NCBI GenBank assembly: GCA_001898465.1
Contig: MKTX01000012.1
Location: forward strand, 24,167-88,166
Direction of reading: 5' to 3'
DNA length: 64,000 nucleotides
From: Sphingobacteriales bacterium 39-19
GTDB lineage: Bacteria > Bacteroidota > Bacteroidia > Chitinophagales > Chitinophagaceae
Part shown: positions 44,659 to 54,400 of the stretch, piece after piece
Layout: every line of letters begins with the position of its first letter
How positions within the stretch are numbered: the stretch's first letter is position 1
Program-made: the position numbers and the translations under genes
The notes under the pieces: model-generated
Told to the model about the DNA's origin: nothing
Seen by the model: only the letters and a program-made list of their open reading frames with translations
Database searches by the model: none

Positions 44659-46092
44659 ATGAATACAACCATACCTAAAAAAAAGAAAGACGAAATTTTT
44701 GGAAAGTTAAAAACTGCTAATAATGCTTTTCAAAAAATATATCCTGGTGACAGGCCCGAAAGGCAGCCCGTACATACACTCTATGGTGGTGCCAATTTAT
44801 TTAAATTTGATGCCGCACAGGCATTGGGCCAGCGGGCATTGGATATTTTTAATTTATATGCTCCGGATTTTCTCGTTTTTGGAAAAGTATTTGGCTTACA
44901 GGGTATTGCTGATTTACCTAAGTCTGCCACTGCTTCATCAGTAAAAAAAATATATGAAAAATTAAGTGCAGATAAAAGAAAGCAGCATCCAGCTTATTTG
45001 TCTTACGAAGTATATCATAAAGTGATTACCAAATTAAAACAGGAAGCTATCGAAGATTTCAGGATTGATTTTGAAGATGGATTTGGCAACCGCAGTAATG
45101 AAGAAGAAGATGCTACCGCCGTACAAGCGGCAAAAGAAGTAGCCCTGGGCATGAAGAAGAAAACCTTGCCTCCCTTTATTGGTATTCGCATAAAGCCATT
45201 TACAGAAGAAATGAAAGAAAGGGGATTGCGCACACTGGATATCTTTATCACTACATTGGTGAATGAAACAAAAGGGAAATTACCCAATAACTTTGTGGTG
45301 ATGCTTCCTAAAGTTACCATTCCGGAGCAACCCGCTGCCCTGGCTTCATTGATGGATAGCATGGAAACCCAATTGAAATTACCGAAGGGCATATTAAAAA
45401 TGGAAATGATGGTGGAAACAACACAATCCATTATGAGCAGCGAAGGAACAAACCCATTACGAAAATTTATTTTAGCATCAAAGGGCCGTTGTATCGCAAT
45501 GCATTTTGGAACCTACGATTATACAGCATCCTGTAGTATTACCGCTCGTTACCAGGAAATGGATCATCCTGTGTGCGATTTTGCGCATCATGTTACCAAA
45601 GTGGCGCTTGGCCATACCGGTATTTGGTTGAGTGATGGCGCCACGAACACCATGCCTATTGGCCCGCACCGGGGCGAAAAATTAACGAAACAGCAGCAGC
45701 AGGAAAACCGGGAAGTGGTACACCGTGCCTGGAAAAAAGGATATGATCATATTCGTCATTCATTATGGAACGGTTTTTACCAGGGATGGGATTTAAATCC
45801 CGCCCAGTTTCCGATGCGGTATGCCGCTGTATTTGCTTTTTTCTTAGAAAGCTATGAGGATGCTGTAGAACGGTTGAAAACTTTTGTAGATAAAGCCGCA
45901 AGGGCAACCCTCATAGGTGATGTGTTTGATGATGCAGCAACCGGCCAGGGGCTGCTGAATTATTTTTTACAAGCATTGAATAGTGGCGCTATCACCGAAA
46001 AAGAAATGCTGGCTACCGGTTTATCATTACAGGAAATTAGGAGCCGTTCATTTAAATATATCCTGGAAAACAGGAAAACAAAAAGGTCATGA
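44659..46092 (+). CDS. CitE/HpcH-like aldolase-superfamily protein in the purine cluster, function unknown
   Basis: Protein of 477 residues. A TIM-barrel core of the HpcH/HpaI/CitE superfamily is suggested by RIDFEDGFGNRSNEEED (near 140), PKVTIPEQ, KMEMMVETTQSI (Glu for Mg2+) and HFGTYDYTAS (Asp for Mg2+). It is longer than ordinary CitE (about 290) with extra N- and C-terminal regions, and resembles the group I know as DUF6986. CitE relatives include malyl-CoA and methylmalyl-CoA lyases, many using or releasing glyoxylate. The neighbouring alc makes ureidoglycolate, whose breakdown yields glyoxylate. The exact reaction is unknown. It overlaps xdhC by 4 bp. Confidence 0.7.
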   Translation: MNTTIPKKKKDEIFGKLKTANNAFQKIYPGDRPERQPVHTLYGGANLFKFDAAQALGQRALDIFNLYAPDFLVFGKVFGLQGIADLPKSATASSVKKIYEKLSADKRKQHPAYLSYEVYHKVITKLKQEAIEDFRIDFEDGFGNRSNEEEDATAVQAAKEVALGMKKKTLPPFIGIRIKPFTEEMKERGLRTLDIFITTLVNETKGKLPNNFVVMLPKVTIPEQPAALASLMDSMETQLKLPKGILKMEMMVETTQSIMSSEGTNPLRKFILASKGRCIAMHFGTYDYTASCSITARYQEMDHPVCDFAHHVTKVALGHTGIWLSDGATNTMPIGPHRGEKLTKQQQQENREVVHRAWKKGYDHIRHSLWNGFYQGWDLNPAQFPMRYAAVFAFFLESYEDAVERLKTFVDKAARATLIGDVFDDAATGQGLLNYFLQALNSGAITEKEMLATGLSLQEIRSRSFKYILENRKTKRS

Positions 46093-47042
46093 TGGTATGG
46101 CAATTTGTATTGCAAAAAATGAATGCCGGTAACCGGGTGGTATTGTTATATGTTTTAGAAAGTAAAGGCAGTTCACCGGGACGACAGGGCTTTCATATGG
46201 CCGTGGCAGATGATGGGAGTATGCAGGGAAGTATTGGCGGCGGTATTATGGAACACAAGTTTGTGGAATATGCCAGGCATGCCCTAAAAATGAATTATGC
46301 GCTTAATGAAATAATACAGCAGGTTCATGATAAAGAAGAAGGAAAGAACAGGAGCGGTATGATTTGTTCCGGTGAGCAAACCATATTTTTATACTGTGTC
46401 TTACAAAAGGATAAACCCGCTATTGAAGTGTTATGCAGTTCAAAAAAGGGAATGGCAGCCGGGAGCCTGATTTTATCTAAGGCAGGAATACAGGTTGATC
46501 AAAAAAAATCCAATCAGAATTATACATACCATTACAACCGGGGCGAATTTATTTATACTGAAAAATTAGGCTTTAAGAATACCATTCATATTATTGGCGG
46601 GGGGCATTGCGCCCTGGCTTTGAGTAAACTGATGCGGGATATGGATTTTTATATTATGGTATATGATGACAGGCCGGGTTTACATACCCTGGTTCAAAAC
46701 AGGTATGCCCATCAAATCATAACAGTGCCCGCATATAAGAGCATTGCAACTTATATGAATGCGTGTAAGGACGATTATGTAGTGATCATGACATTTGGTT
46801 ATCGTACCGATGATGAAGTAATACAGGCTCTCGCATCGCATCCATTTAAATATGCCGGAGCGCTGGGTAGTGCATTTAAAATGAAACAATTATTTGAGAA
46901 ATACAGGGAGCTTACTATTACGGGGCCGTTTATTGATCAGTTGCATACACCCATTGGCCTGGCAATTCACAGCCAAACACCGGAAGAAATTGCCATAAGC
47001 ATTGCAGCAGAAATCATTCAGGTTAAGAACAAGCCAGTTTAA
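46089..47042 (+). CDS. xdhC: XdhC family molybdenum-cofactor insertion factor
   Basis: Protein of 317 residues. An XdhC/CoxI N-terminal domain (KGSSPGRQGFHMAVADDG and GSIGGGIMEHKFVE; MICSGEQTIFLY) and a Rossmann-like C-terminal domain with HIIGGGHCALALSKLM. It binds and inserts the sulfurated molybdenum cofactor into xanthine dehydrogenase. It is the last gene of the plus-strand run; its stop overlaps the convergent guanine deaminase gene by 4 bp. Confidence 0.88.
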   Translation: MMVWQFVLQKMNAGNRVVLLYVLESKGSSPGRQGFHMAVADDGSMQGSIGGGIMEHKFVEYARHALKMNYALNEIIQQVHDKEEGKNRSGMICSGEQTIFLYCVLQKDKPAIEVLCSSKKGMAAGSLILSKAGIQVDQKKSNQNYTYHYNRGEFIYTEKLGFKNTIHIIGGGHCALALSKLMRDMDFYIMVYDDRPGLHTLVQNRYAHQIITVPAYKSIATYMNACKDDYVVIMTFGYRTDDEVIQALASHPFKYAGALGSAFKMKQLFEKYRELTITGPFIDQLHTPIGLAIHSQTPEEIAISIAAEIIQVKNKPV

Positions 47043-47512
47043 TATTCCGTTTTATCCGGCTTGTTTTTCCAGGCTTCAAATATTTTTATTGCTTCCTCCC
47101 TGCCCAGGTTTTTAATCGGGATCTTTCTTTCTTCTATGGGGCTTTTCATCTCTTCATAAATCATGGAGTCATCAAAACCAATATCAGCCGCATCCTGGCG
47201 GTTATTGGCAAAATAAACAATTTTAGGCCGGGCCCAATAAATAGCGCCCAGGCACATGGGGCAGGGTTCGCAAGATGTATAAATTTCACAATCCTGCAAT
47301 TGAAAACTTTTTAAATTTTTACAGGCATCCCGTATCGCCTCTACTTCGGCATGAGCTGTGGGGTCATTATGGGAGGTAACTTTATTATAACCCCGGCCCA
47401 CAATTTCATTTCCTTTTACAATTACGCAACCAAAGGGGCCTCCTTCATTTTTGTAAATACTTTGCCCCGAAAGCAGGATTGCCTCCTGCATAAATTTTTC
47501 TTCCCTCGTCAT
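47039..47512 (-). CDS. guaD: Guanine deaminase (cytidine-deaminase fold)
   Basis: Protein of 157 residues with the deaminase zinc motifs HAEVEAIR (near 55) and SCEPCPMCLGAIYWA (near 82). The C-terminal part is of GuaD type (B. subtilis-like, about 156 residues), unlike the TadA tRNA enzyme. It converts guanine to xanthine, the substrate of xanthine dehydrogenase encoded alongside. The frame can start at TTG 47521, but the ATG at 47512 is the natural start. A TadA/other nucleoside deaminase role cannot be fully excluded from sequence alone. Confidence 0.85.
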   Translation of the reverse strand: MTREEKFMQEAILLSGQSIYKNEGGPFGCVIVKGNEIVGRGYNKVTSHNDPTAHAEVEAIRDACKNLKSFQLQDCEIYTSCEPCPMCLGAIYWARPKIVYFANNRQDAADIGFDDSMIYEEMKSPIEERKIPIKNLGREEAIKIFEAWKNKPDKTEY

Positions 47513-47580
47513 AATTATCAATTAAGATGAAAGTAAAGATAAGGTAAATGGCTTACAATTTTCACTCCCCGAAAGCCCGT

Positions 47581-47617
47581 GAAATAAGTAGAATTCATAT
47601 GCGTATCCTTTACACCA
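47581..47617. repeat. Direct repeat copy 1 (37 bp)
   Basis: Identical over 37 bp to 47647-47683, with 29 bp of unique sequence between. This copy lies in the intergenic space between guaD and the response regulator gene. Contains GTAGAATTCATATGCGTATC. Confidence 0.9.
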
Positions 47618-47646
47618 TTGCTGAAAGAAAATGAAAGATTGAAGCA

Positions 47647-47683
47647 GAAATAAGTAGAATTCATATGCGTATCCTTTACACCA
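47647..47683. repeat. Direct repeat copy 2 (37 bp), over the 3' end of the response regulator gene
   Basis: Second identical copy; it includes the TAA stop and last codon of the response regulator gene (stop at 47676-47678) and its 3' flank. The two copies are 66 bp apart, start to start. Confidence 0.9.
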
Positions 47684-48296
47684 GGCCTTCCTGTAATGCA
47701 ATCCTCACAAGCCCTGCCGTGTTTTTTGCATTTAATTTCTGAAGCAGGTTATTTCGATGGTTTTCTACGGTTCTCAAACTCAGGAATAGTTTATCTGCAA
47801 TTTGCTGGTTGGTATTTTCTTCCAGTATCAGTTTTAATATTTCTTTTTCCCTGCGGGTGATGAGTTGTTTTTCGCCATGCCCCGAAAGGCTATTGAGCAA
47901 TTGTTTTTTTAATTCTTCATTTAAAAACTGTTCGCCCCCATATACCGTTTCAATGGCTTTGATTAAAATGCCGGGGCTTACATCTTTTAGTAAATAACCC
48001 AGGCAGCCCTTTTGCAGCATCTGCTTCATTTGTGTAAGCACATCTACATTGGTAAGGGCAATCATTTTTATTTCAGGATATTTTTTAGAAATGATGGTTG
48101 CGAGTTCAAGCCCCGATTTATGGGGCATTTGTATATCAAGTAATAACACATCGGGTTGTTCTTTTTCCAGTGCCAGCAATAAATCATCGCCATCATGAAA
48201 AAGCCCGGTGATGTGAATATGATTGGCATCGGCCAATATTTTTTGTAAACCATTTAAAATGATGACCTGGTCATCAACGATTGCCACTTTTATCAT
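47676..48296 (-). CDS. NarL/LuxR-type response regulator
   Basis: Protein of 206 residues. Receiver domain (about 1-120) with phospho-acceptor Asp in VLLLDIQMPHKSGLEL (near 54) and the TNV and KDVSPG switch residues. The C-terminal LuxR HTH has LITRREKEILKLILEENTNQ, then IADKLFLSLRTVENHRNN. It is probably phosphorylated by the histidine kinase encoded just upstream, overlapping by 4 bp. Its 3' end is part of a 37-bp direct repeat. Target genes are not visible from sequence. Confidence 0.93.
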   Translation of the reverse strand: MIKVAIVDDQVIILNGLQKILADANHIHITGLFHDGDDLLLALEKEQPDVLLLDIQMPHKSGLELATIISKKYPEIKMIALTNVDVLTQMKQMLQKGCLGYLLKDVSPGILIKAIETVYGGEQFLNEELKKQLLNSLSGHGEKQLITRREKEILKLILEENTNQQIADKLFLSLRTVENHRNNLLQKLNAKNTAGLVRIALQEGLV

Positions 48297-50371
48297 ATAC
48301 TATTTTCATTGTTGTGCCAGGAATCAAATTCTAAATATATACTGGTGCCTGTTTCGGGAGTGCTTTGGATATCTAATTTTCCGCCCAGGTCGTTTACTCT
48401 TTCTTTCATATTTTTTAATCCCATTCCTTTTGAATTTATAAATGCATCGGCAGGAAGCCCAATACCATCGTCTTCAATGGTAATATTCGTAGACCCTTCT
48501 TCATGAAAATTAATTTGAACCAAAGCATGTGATGCATGGGCATGTTTAATTACATTATGCAACAGCTCTTGTATAATCCGGTATATAGAGAGATCAAAAG
48601 TCGTGCTCACTTCCTTTCTTTGTCCTATTGCCTGGAAGGTAATATTGGTATTGCTCTTGCTTGCCATTTTTTCACAAAAAGCCTGTACCGCACTTGCCAG
48701 GCCCTGGGTGAGTAATACTTCGGGCATCAGGTTATATGCCGCCTTTCGTAATTCCACAGTGGCTTCTTCCAGCATTTGCAGGCCATCTGCAAAATCTTTA
48801 TTGGTTTGATTTTGGTTTACCTTTTTTGCCAATTCAAAATTCATACGGGCTACCGATAATAAGCCGCCAATGCCATCATGTAATTCACGGCCTATGCGTG
48901 TACGCTCCCTTTCTTCTGCATTGATGCTGGCTTTAAGCCGTTCTATATTTATTTTTTGTTGCAGGTTACTAATGCGTTCTTCCTGTAACTTTTGTTTACT
49001 AATATTTTTCTTTCTCCATAATGCGAAAATTAAAATACCGCTTAGGGTTAAGAGGGATATCCCGATGATCCATGAATTCTTATCCCTGATTTTATTTTTT
49101 ACTTCAGAAAGGTTGAGTTTTTGAAGGGCCAGTTCTTTGTCTTTTTCGGCGATGCGGTTGCGGATTTCTAACCTGCTAATGATGTCAATCTTATCTTTCC
49201 GGGTTAAACTGTCATTTAGTTTTACATAGATGTTTTTATATTCCAATGCTTTTTTGTAATTACCCAGTGCTTCATAGCAGGAGGCATAGGTGTCATAAGC
49301 TTCAACCACTTCGTTTCTTAAATGAGAGCCGGTGCGGCCTAAGCCTACCAATGCCGTATCTAATATGGAGATACATTCTTTATATTTTTTTTGCTGGAAG
49401 TAGGCATTGGCCGTTTGCAGGTCAATAAAGCTCATATAAAAAGCCAGGTATTTCTTTTGTTCGGGGTTTTTGGCCATATCCCTGATCTGCTGTAAATATT
49501 GTAGGCTTTTTTGGGTATTCCCTTCCTGCAGGTAGGTATCAGCAATATTGGATAGGGTTGAAATTTTTCTACTGGTACTCAGTAAGCCTTTTTTTTCTCT
49601 TTCAATTAGGTAACTATTATAAAAATACCGGGCGCTATCAAATTTTTTTGTTGCATGATAATACGCTCCTTCTACAAAATATACGGTTGTACGCCCATTG
49701 GCCGTGTCTTTAATTTTTACACTTGCTTCCCTGGCTTTATTTACAAACCGCTTAATTGTTTCCTTTGTACTCTTGTTATTGGATATATCATTGTCCACAT
49801 TTATCCAAAAAATGCTGAGTTTGGTAAAAACAACAACTGCAAATTCAGGATCGGTAAGGTTGCCTTCCGTCATTTCTGATCCCAGTAAATAATAATAATA
49901 AGCAGAGGAATCTTTTTTTCCTGCCTCATCGTATGCTTCGGCTAATAGTAAATGCGCTTTTGCCAGTTCATCTACACTGGTTGTGCTGGTACGCTCGTAT
50001 GCCCGGATTGAATTATTGCCCATTTGAATGCTCATGTTCAGGTTATTCCCAAAATACCAATGCCCCAGCCGTTCCGATGCCATACCAATGCCTTTATAGT
50101 ATTGAATGGCCTCGCTGCTGTGCAAAGCTTCACTTAAGGATTGGAATGATGCTTCTGGCATATTTTCCATCTGGTATTCACCTTGTGCAATCATTTTTAA
50201 TATAGCGGTAGTATCCGTTAATAATTTTGTTTGTAGGGCATTATTATCCTGCCCTACAGCATTTAAAATGCAACTATTTATTATAATAAGTAAAAAGGAA
50301 ATAAAAACAATTCTTATTACGCTCTTACTTACCCGGGCAAAATGCCTTATTTGGTTTTGTGTTGCGTGCAT
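48293..50371 (-). CDS. TPR-containing sensor histidine kinase (HisKA_3 type)
   Basis: Protein of 692 residues. An N-terminal hydrophobic export segment (about 17-36, with a possible lipobox INSC) is followed by about 380 residues of TPR-like helices. A membrane helix (about 430-452) and a coiled coil come next. The kinase core has the HisKA_3 H-box REREHTR-like motif ERERTRIGRELHDGIGGLL (His near 500), N-box LLHNVIKHAHASHALV and G-box GMGLKNMKERV. It pairs with the NarL-type regulator through a 4-bp overlap. TPRs in the periplasm suggest that a protein or peptide is sensed, though no ligand is known. Confidence 0.9.
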   Translation of the reverse strand: MHATQNQIRHFARVSKSVIRIVFISFLLIIINSCILNAVGQDNNALQTKLLTDTTAILKMIAQGEYQMENMPEASFQSLSEALHSSEAIQYYKGIGMASERLGHWYFGNNLNMSIQMGNNSIRAYERTSTTSVDELAKAHLLLAEAYDEAGKKDSSAYYYYLLGSEMTEGNLTDPEFAVVVFTKLSIFWINVDNDISNNKSTKETIKRFVNKAREASVKIKDTANGRTTVYFVEGAYYHATKKFDSARYFYNSYLIEREKKGLLSTSRKISTLSNIADTYLQEGNTQKSLQYLQQIRDMAKNPEQKKYLAFYMSFIDLQTANAYFQQKKYKECISILDTALVGLGRTGSHLRNEVVEAYDTYASCYEALGNYKKALEYKNIYVKLNDSLTRKDKIDIISRLEIRNRIAEKDKELALQKLNLSEVKNKIRDKNSWIIGISLLTLSGILIFALWRKKNISKQKLQEERISNLQQKINIERLKASINAEERERTRIGRELHDGIGGLLSVARMNFELAKKVNQNQTNKDFADGLQMLEEATVELRKAAYNLMPEVLLTQGLASAVQAFCEKMASKSNTNITFQAIGQRKEVSTTFDLSIYRIIQELLHNVIKHAHASHALVQINFHEEGSTNITIEDDGIGLPADAFINSKGMGLKNMKERVNDLGGKLDIQSTPETGTSIYLEFDSWHNNENSI

Positions 50372-50475
50372 TTCATTTAACTTTTTTTAAAAAGATAAAT
50401 GTACACTAAGAATTTAAAAAAGCAGCTAGGCCGGGGAGGCTTTGCTGCTTTTAAATTCTAAACCAAAACCTACTA

Positions 50476-51387
50476 CTATTTTCTAAACTGGTAACTTAAT
50501 ATAAACTCATGCGCAGCATTACCACCGTTAAATAATCCTACCGGGTTTTTATATACATCATAAGCATAGCCCAGGGTTAAGCTTTTTTTGATGTGAAGGC
50601 CTGCAGAAAGCATTACGCTTTGTGTAGACCGGTATCCCACACCCCACCATAATAAATTATTATGTGATACCCTGATGCCCGCTGTTACATCGGTAGGGGC
50701 ATTGGGTAAATAAGTAACAATAAAATGAGGGGTGATGGTAGTGAAACCATCTACGTTCCAATTGTATAATCCATGGAAATAATAATGGCGGTATAATCTT
50801 GCTTCTTCTGTTCTGCTTAAGTTCCCGCTATATACATCTAGTTTAGATTGTATTAATTGAGAGACTGAAGCGCCAACCTGCCATTTTTTATTGGTATAGG
50901 ACAGGCCAAAACCAGCATCGAATTTAAAACGGTTATCCTTTGCACCCATTACCGGGTCATTGGTACCCAGCGCCTCCGATAACTTATTCATATCAATGGC
51001 ATATTGCTGAAACCGGGTTTCAATACCGAGTGAGAATATGCCTCCATCTTTAAAATTGATATGTTTAGCCAGGGCTACTTCCAGGCCGGTCCTGGAAGTA
51101 GGGCCGGTTTTGTCGTTATACGCATAGGCGCCAATACCGATTTGATTCTTGGGTAAATTGAACGATCCGAAAGCAGTAAATGTTTGGGGGCTCCCGCTGA
51201 TACCACTCCATTGTGTGCGATAGGTTGCACCTACCACGGCTTTTACATTTTCATCTTGTTGTACGCCTGCTACAGATGGATTACTCAGGATCCCCTGCAT
51301 ATCGTAAAACGAAGAGTTTTGTAATTGTTGTGCTTCTGTTACAGCAAACCCGCTTAAGAGAATGGCTGTAAGAATATATTTTTTCAT
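50476..51387 (-). CDS. PorP/SprF family T9SS outer-membrane protein
   Basis: Protein of 303 residues with a signal peptide (cleavage after TEAQ). NSSFYDMQGILSNPSVAG at the mature N-terminus is the PorP/SprF signature (asparagine-proline after a short strand). About 14 barrel strands follow, to the C-terminal EFILSYQFRK. In T9SS bacteria such proteins are needed for export or surface anchoring of specific type B cargo. It directly follows the type B cargo gene (stop to start gap 22 bp), so it is the likely dedicated partner of that cargo. Confidence 0.9.
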   Translation of the reverse strand: MKKYILTAILLSGFAVTEAQQLQNSSFYDMQGILSNPSVAGVQQDENVKAVVGATYRTQWSGISGSPQTFTAFGSFNLPKNQIGIGAYAYNDKTGPTSRTGLEVALAKHINFKDGGIFSLGIETRFQQYAIDMNKLSEALGTNDPVMGAKDNRFKFDAGFGLSYTNKKWQVGASVSQLIQSKLDVYSGNLSRTEEARLYRHYYFHGLYNWNVDGFTTITPHFIVTYLPNAPTDVTAGIRVSHNNLLWWGVGYRSTQSVMLSAGLHIKKSLTLGYAYDVYKNPVGLFNGGNAAHEFILSYQFRK

Positions 51388-51409
51388 TGTATTTATTTCT
51401 TTTTACAAA

Positions 51410-54400
51410 TTATCTTAAAATGGTTACATCCCCTTTTGCCGGAACTACATCTCCATTGGTAAGGCGGTAGCTGATCACATAGTAATAAGTGCCATCCGGT
51501 ACAGGTTTGCCTTTATAAGTGCCATCCCAGTTATTTTGGTAATTATTATTAGCATATACTTCACTGCCATAGCGGTTAAATACTTTTACCATTATTTGAG
51601 AGGTACAGGCATCTCCAGTTGTTACCATCCATTTATCATTGATGCCATCACCATTGGGTGTAAATGCATTTTTGGGATTTATACAAAATGGAATTACATG
51701 TACAATCATATCATCGGTAGAAGTACAACCTTCATCATTTATTACCTGTAATGTGTAAGTGGTAGTAACAGGTGGTTTTGCAGTGGGGTTATACGTATTC
51801 AAATTAGTAAGGCCTGTTGCAGGTGTCCAGCTAATTGAAGTGGTGTTTGCCGGTCCGCTGCCATCCAGCATTACAGCATCCCCTTGTATAATTGTTTTGT
51901 CTGGCCCTGCACTTACAGTTGGGCTTTGCTTAATGGTAATATTGATACTTGAAGTTTTAGTACAAGTTCCTAAAGTAGCGGTTACTAAATAGCTTGTATT
52001 TCCATTGGCTGTTGCTACCGGGTTTGCAATGGTGCTATTGCTTAGGCCCGATGTGGGAGACCATGTATAGCTGGCTGCATTGCCAGAAGCTATCAATTGT
52101 ACGGGTGCGCCGGAGCATACCGTTGTATCTGTTAGGTTGGTTGTTAATGTTAAATTATCTGTAAAACCAACAGTAACATTTTTAGAGAGCGATCCGCAAT
52201 AGGCATCTTTTATTACTACTGTGTAATTACCGGCAGCTAAGCCGTTAAATACGTTGGAAGTTTGAAAATTTGTTCCATCAATACTGTAGGTGTAAGGTGC
52301 AATAGCGCCTGTAGCATTCAGTGTAATACTTCCTGCATTTGCGTTGCTGCAATTAGTATTTACTACTGTTTCTGTGCTGTTTACAGAAATATTGGCGGGG
52401 TTACCATATTCCATGATATTGTTGCTGGAACCGCCCGGGCCACTAAATCCGGCAAAGAACATTTTCCTGTTTTCCATATTTATACCTGCAGGAACGGTAC
52501 GTGGAGCAAAAGCCATTGTTTGCGAAATAATTCCTGTTGGTGAAATATCCAAAGTCCAGGTTGCACCCCCATCTGTTGTTTTACATATTGAATTGCCTAT
52601 GGCGATGTAGCCATTGTTTGCATCATGAAATAATACCGTAGTGATATTACCTGCTACAAGCTGATCTATATTTCCACTAATATCAGTCCAGGTTGCGCCC
52701 CCGTCTGTTGTTTTATAAACTCTTCTATTGTTTTGGTCTGTAAACATGTTACCTACTGCAAAAACAGTATTCTCATCTACTGCCATGATATCGGTATAGG
52801 TTACAAATCGATTATTGAAACCGGTTGGGTTCTCGTTGAGCGCCGGAAAAGGATTTATACTTGTCCAGGTAAGCCCGGCATCAGATGTTTTATAAATACC
52901 ATTGCGGGTTCCTGCTGCATAACCCACATTTATACTGGGAAATGCCAATTGAGACAAATTAGGTGCTGTAAAAGCGGGCGTTGTAGTAGTAGCAACGATA
53001 TCAATTGCATTAAAAGTAGCCCCATTATCTGTAGATTTAAAGAGTGTTGTTTTCCTGTTAGCCGTTGGTACCGTATAGGTGCTGTAACCTACTGCATATA
53101 CAGTATCATTCCCAAGGGCTACTACATCGTTCATTTGAAAGGATACATCATTATACATGGGATCAATGACAAAATCGGTCTGCGATGCATTGGCATTTTC
53201 TGATTTATACAGAAAACCATTGCTTATAGAGAACCAGGCTTTTGAAACTGTAGGATAGGATAGCCCGGTAATATTTACCCCATTGGTAAAATCAGGCCGG
53301 TTATTATCTAACCAGGTTTTTCCACCATCCAAAGTCCTGGTAATAGCTCCGCCACCTGCACCAATACCTGTATTGCAATCTGCGAATTCAAATTTTGAGT
53401 AAGCACCTCCAGGAGCCACTAAATTGTAATTACTGAAAAGGGCACCGCCGGGAATAGAATCTGCCACAGCTCCATTTTGACCCATGAATAAGAATTTTCC
53501 ACCGGGTGCAATATCCATTGCCCATGCTGCAAAATCGCTATAGTTTTCTCCTTCGGGATAACTTCTTTCCTGTATCCAATTTTCACCATTATCTATTGAA
53601 GTCCACACTCTGCCAAAATTAGCACTGGCATATAATTTACCACTCGCTGCTTTTTTTATATGATAAGGGTTTGAAGCTAATAAAACCTGTGTAGCCGGGA
53701 TAGGGGGGCCGGCATTGGGGCCACCTGTTGGCGGGTAGGGGAAATTTAATATTTGATATTTTCCTTTTTCAAAATTGCCCGGGTTATTTACATTTTCAGT
53801 ACTATCATTTACACCTGTATGTACTCTCACAACGCAATTGTTATTCAACGACATCATCACCACAGTTGAGTCATCCAGAATACTCATCGCTTTGTAAGAT
53901 TGTCCGGCAGGGGTAACACCTGCAGAGTTATATTGTGTAGTACAGGTAACGGTATTGGTATTGATACCGGTATAACCCAATCTTTCTTTACTTAATGAAT
54001 AATCTGTAATGGTATTGCCGGTTATTTTCCATAGCAATGCCGAAGTACCGGCACTACTGGTTAAATTACCGGTAGGGTTGGGCAAACAAGTAGAAGAATT
54101 GGCAGATTGCGATACCCTGGGATACAAGCCATTGGCACTACCAATAACATACCCTACATTATCATTTATAAATTGTATGCGATAAATTTGTTTTCCTTTT
54201 TGTTCTACATTTACCAGTACAGATGAAATATTGGGATTATTAATATAACCTGCCCTGGAAGTTCCATTTATGATGGGAGCGGCTAAGGAGTCCCAGGTAG
54301 CGCCGCCATCATTGGTAACATATACTTTTGGAATTGAGTCAAGTGAATTGTATTCGCCACCGATGTATCCTTTGTTCTCATTTAAAAACCAGCAAGTATT

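Noticed and set aside
47590..47601. GAATTCATATG within the direct repeat looks like an EcoRI/NdeI cloning junction.
   Set aside because: The surrounding sequence is native in composition, and the string is short and occurs twice within a natural repeat, so chance is the simpler reading.
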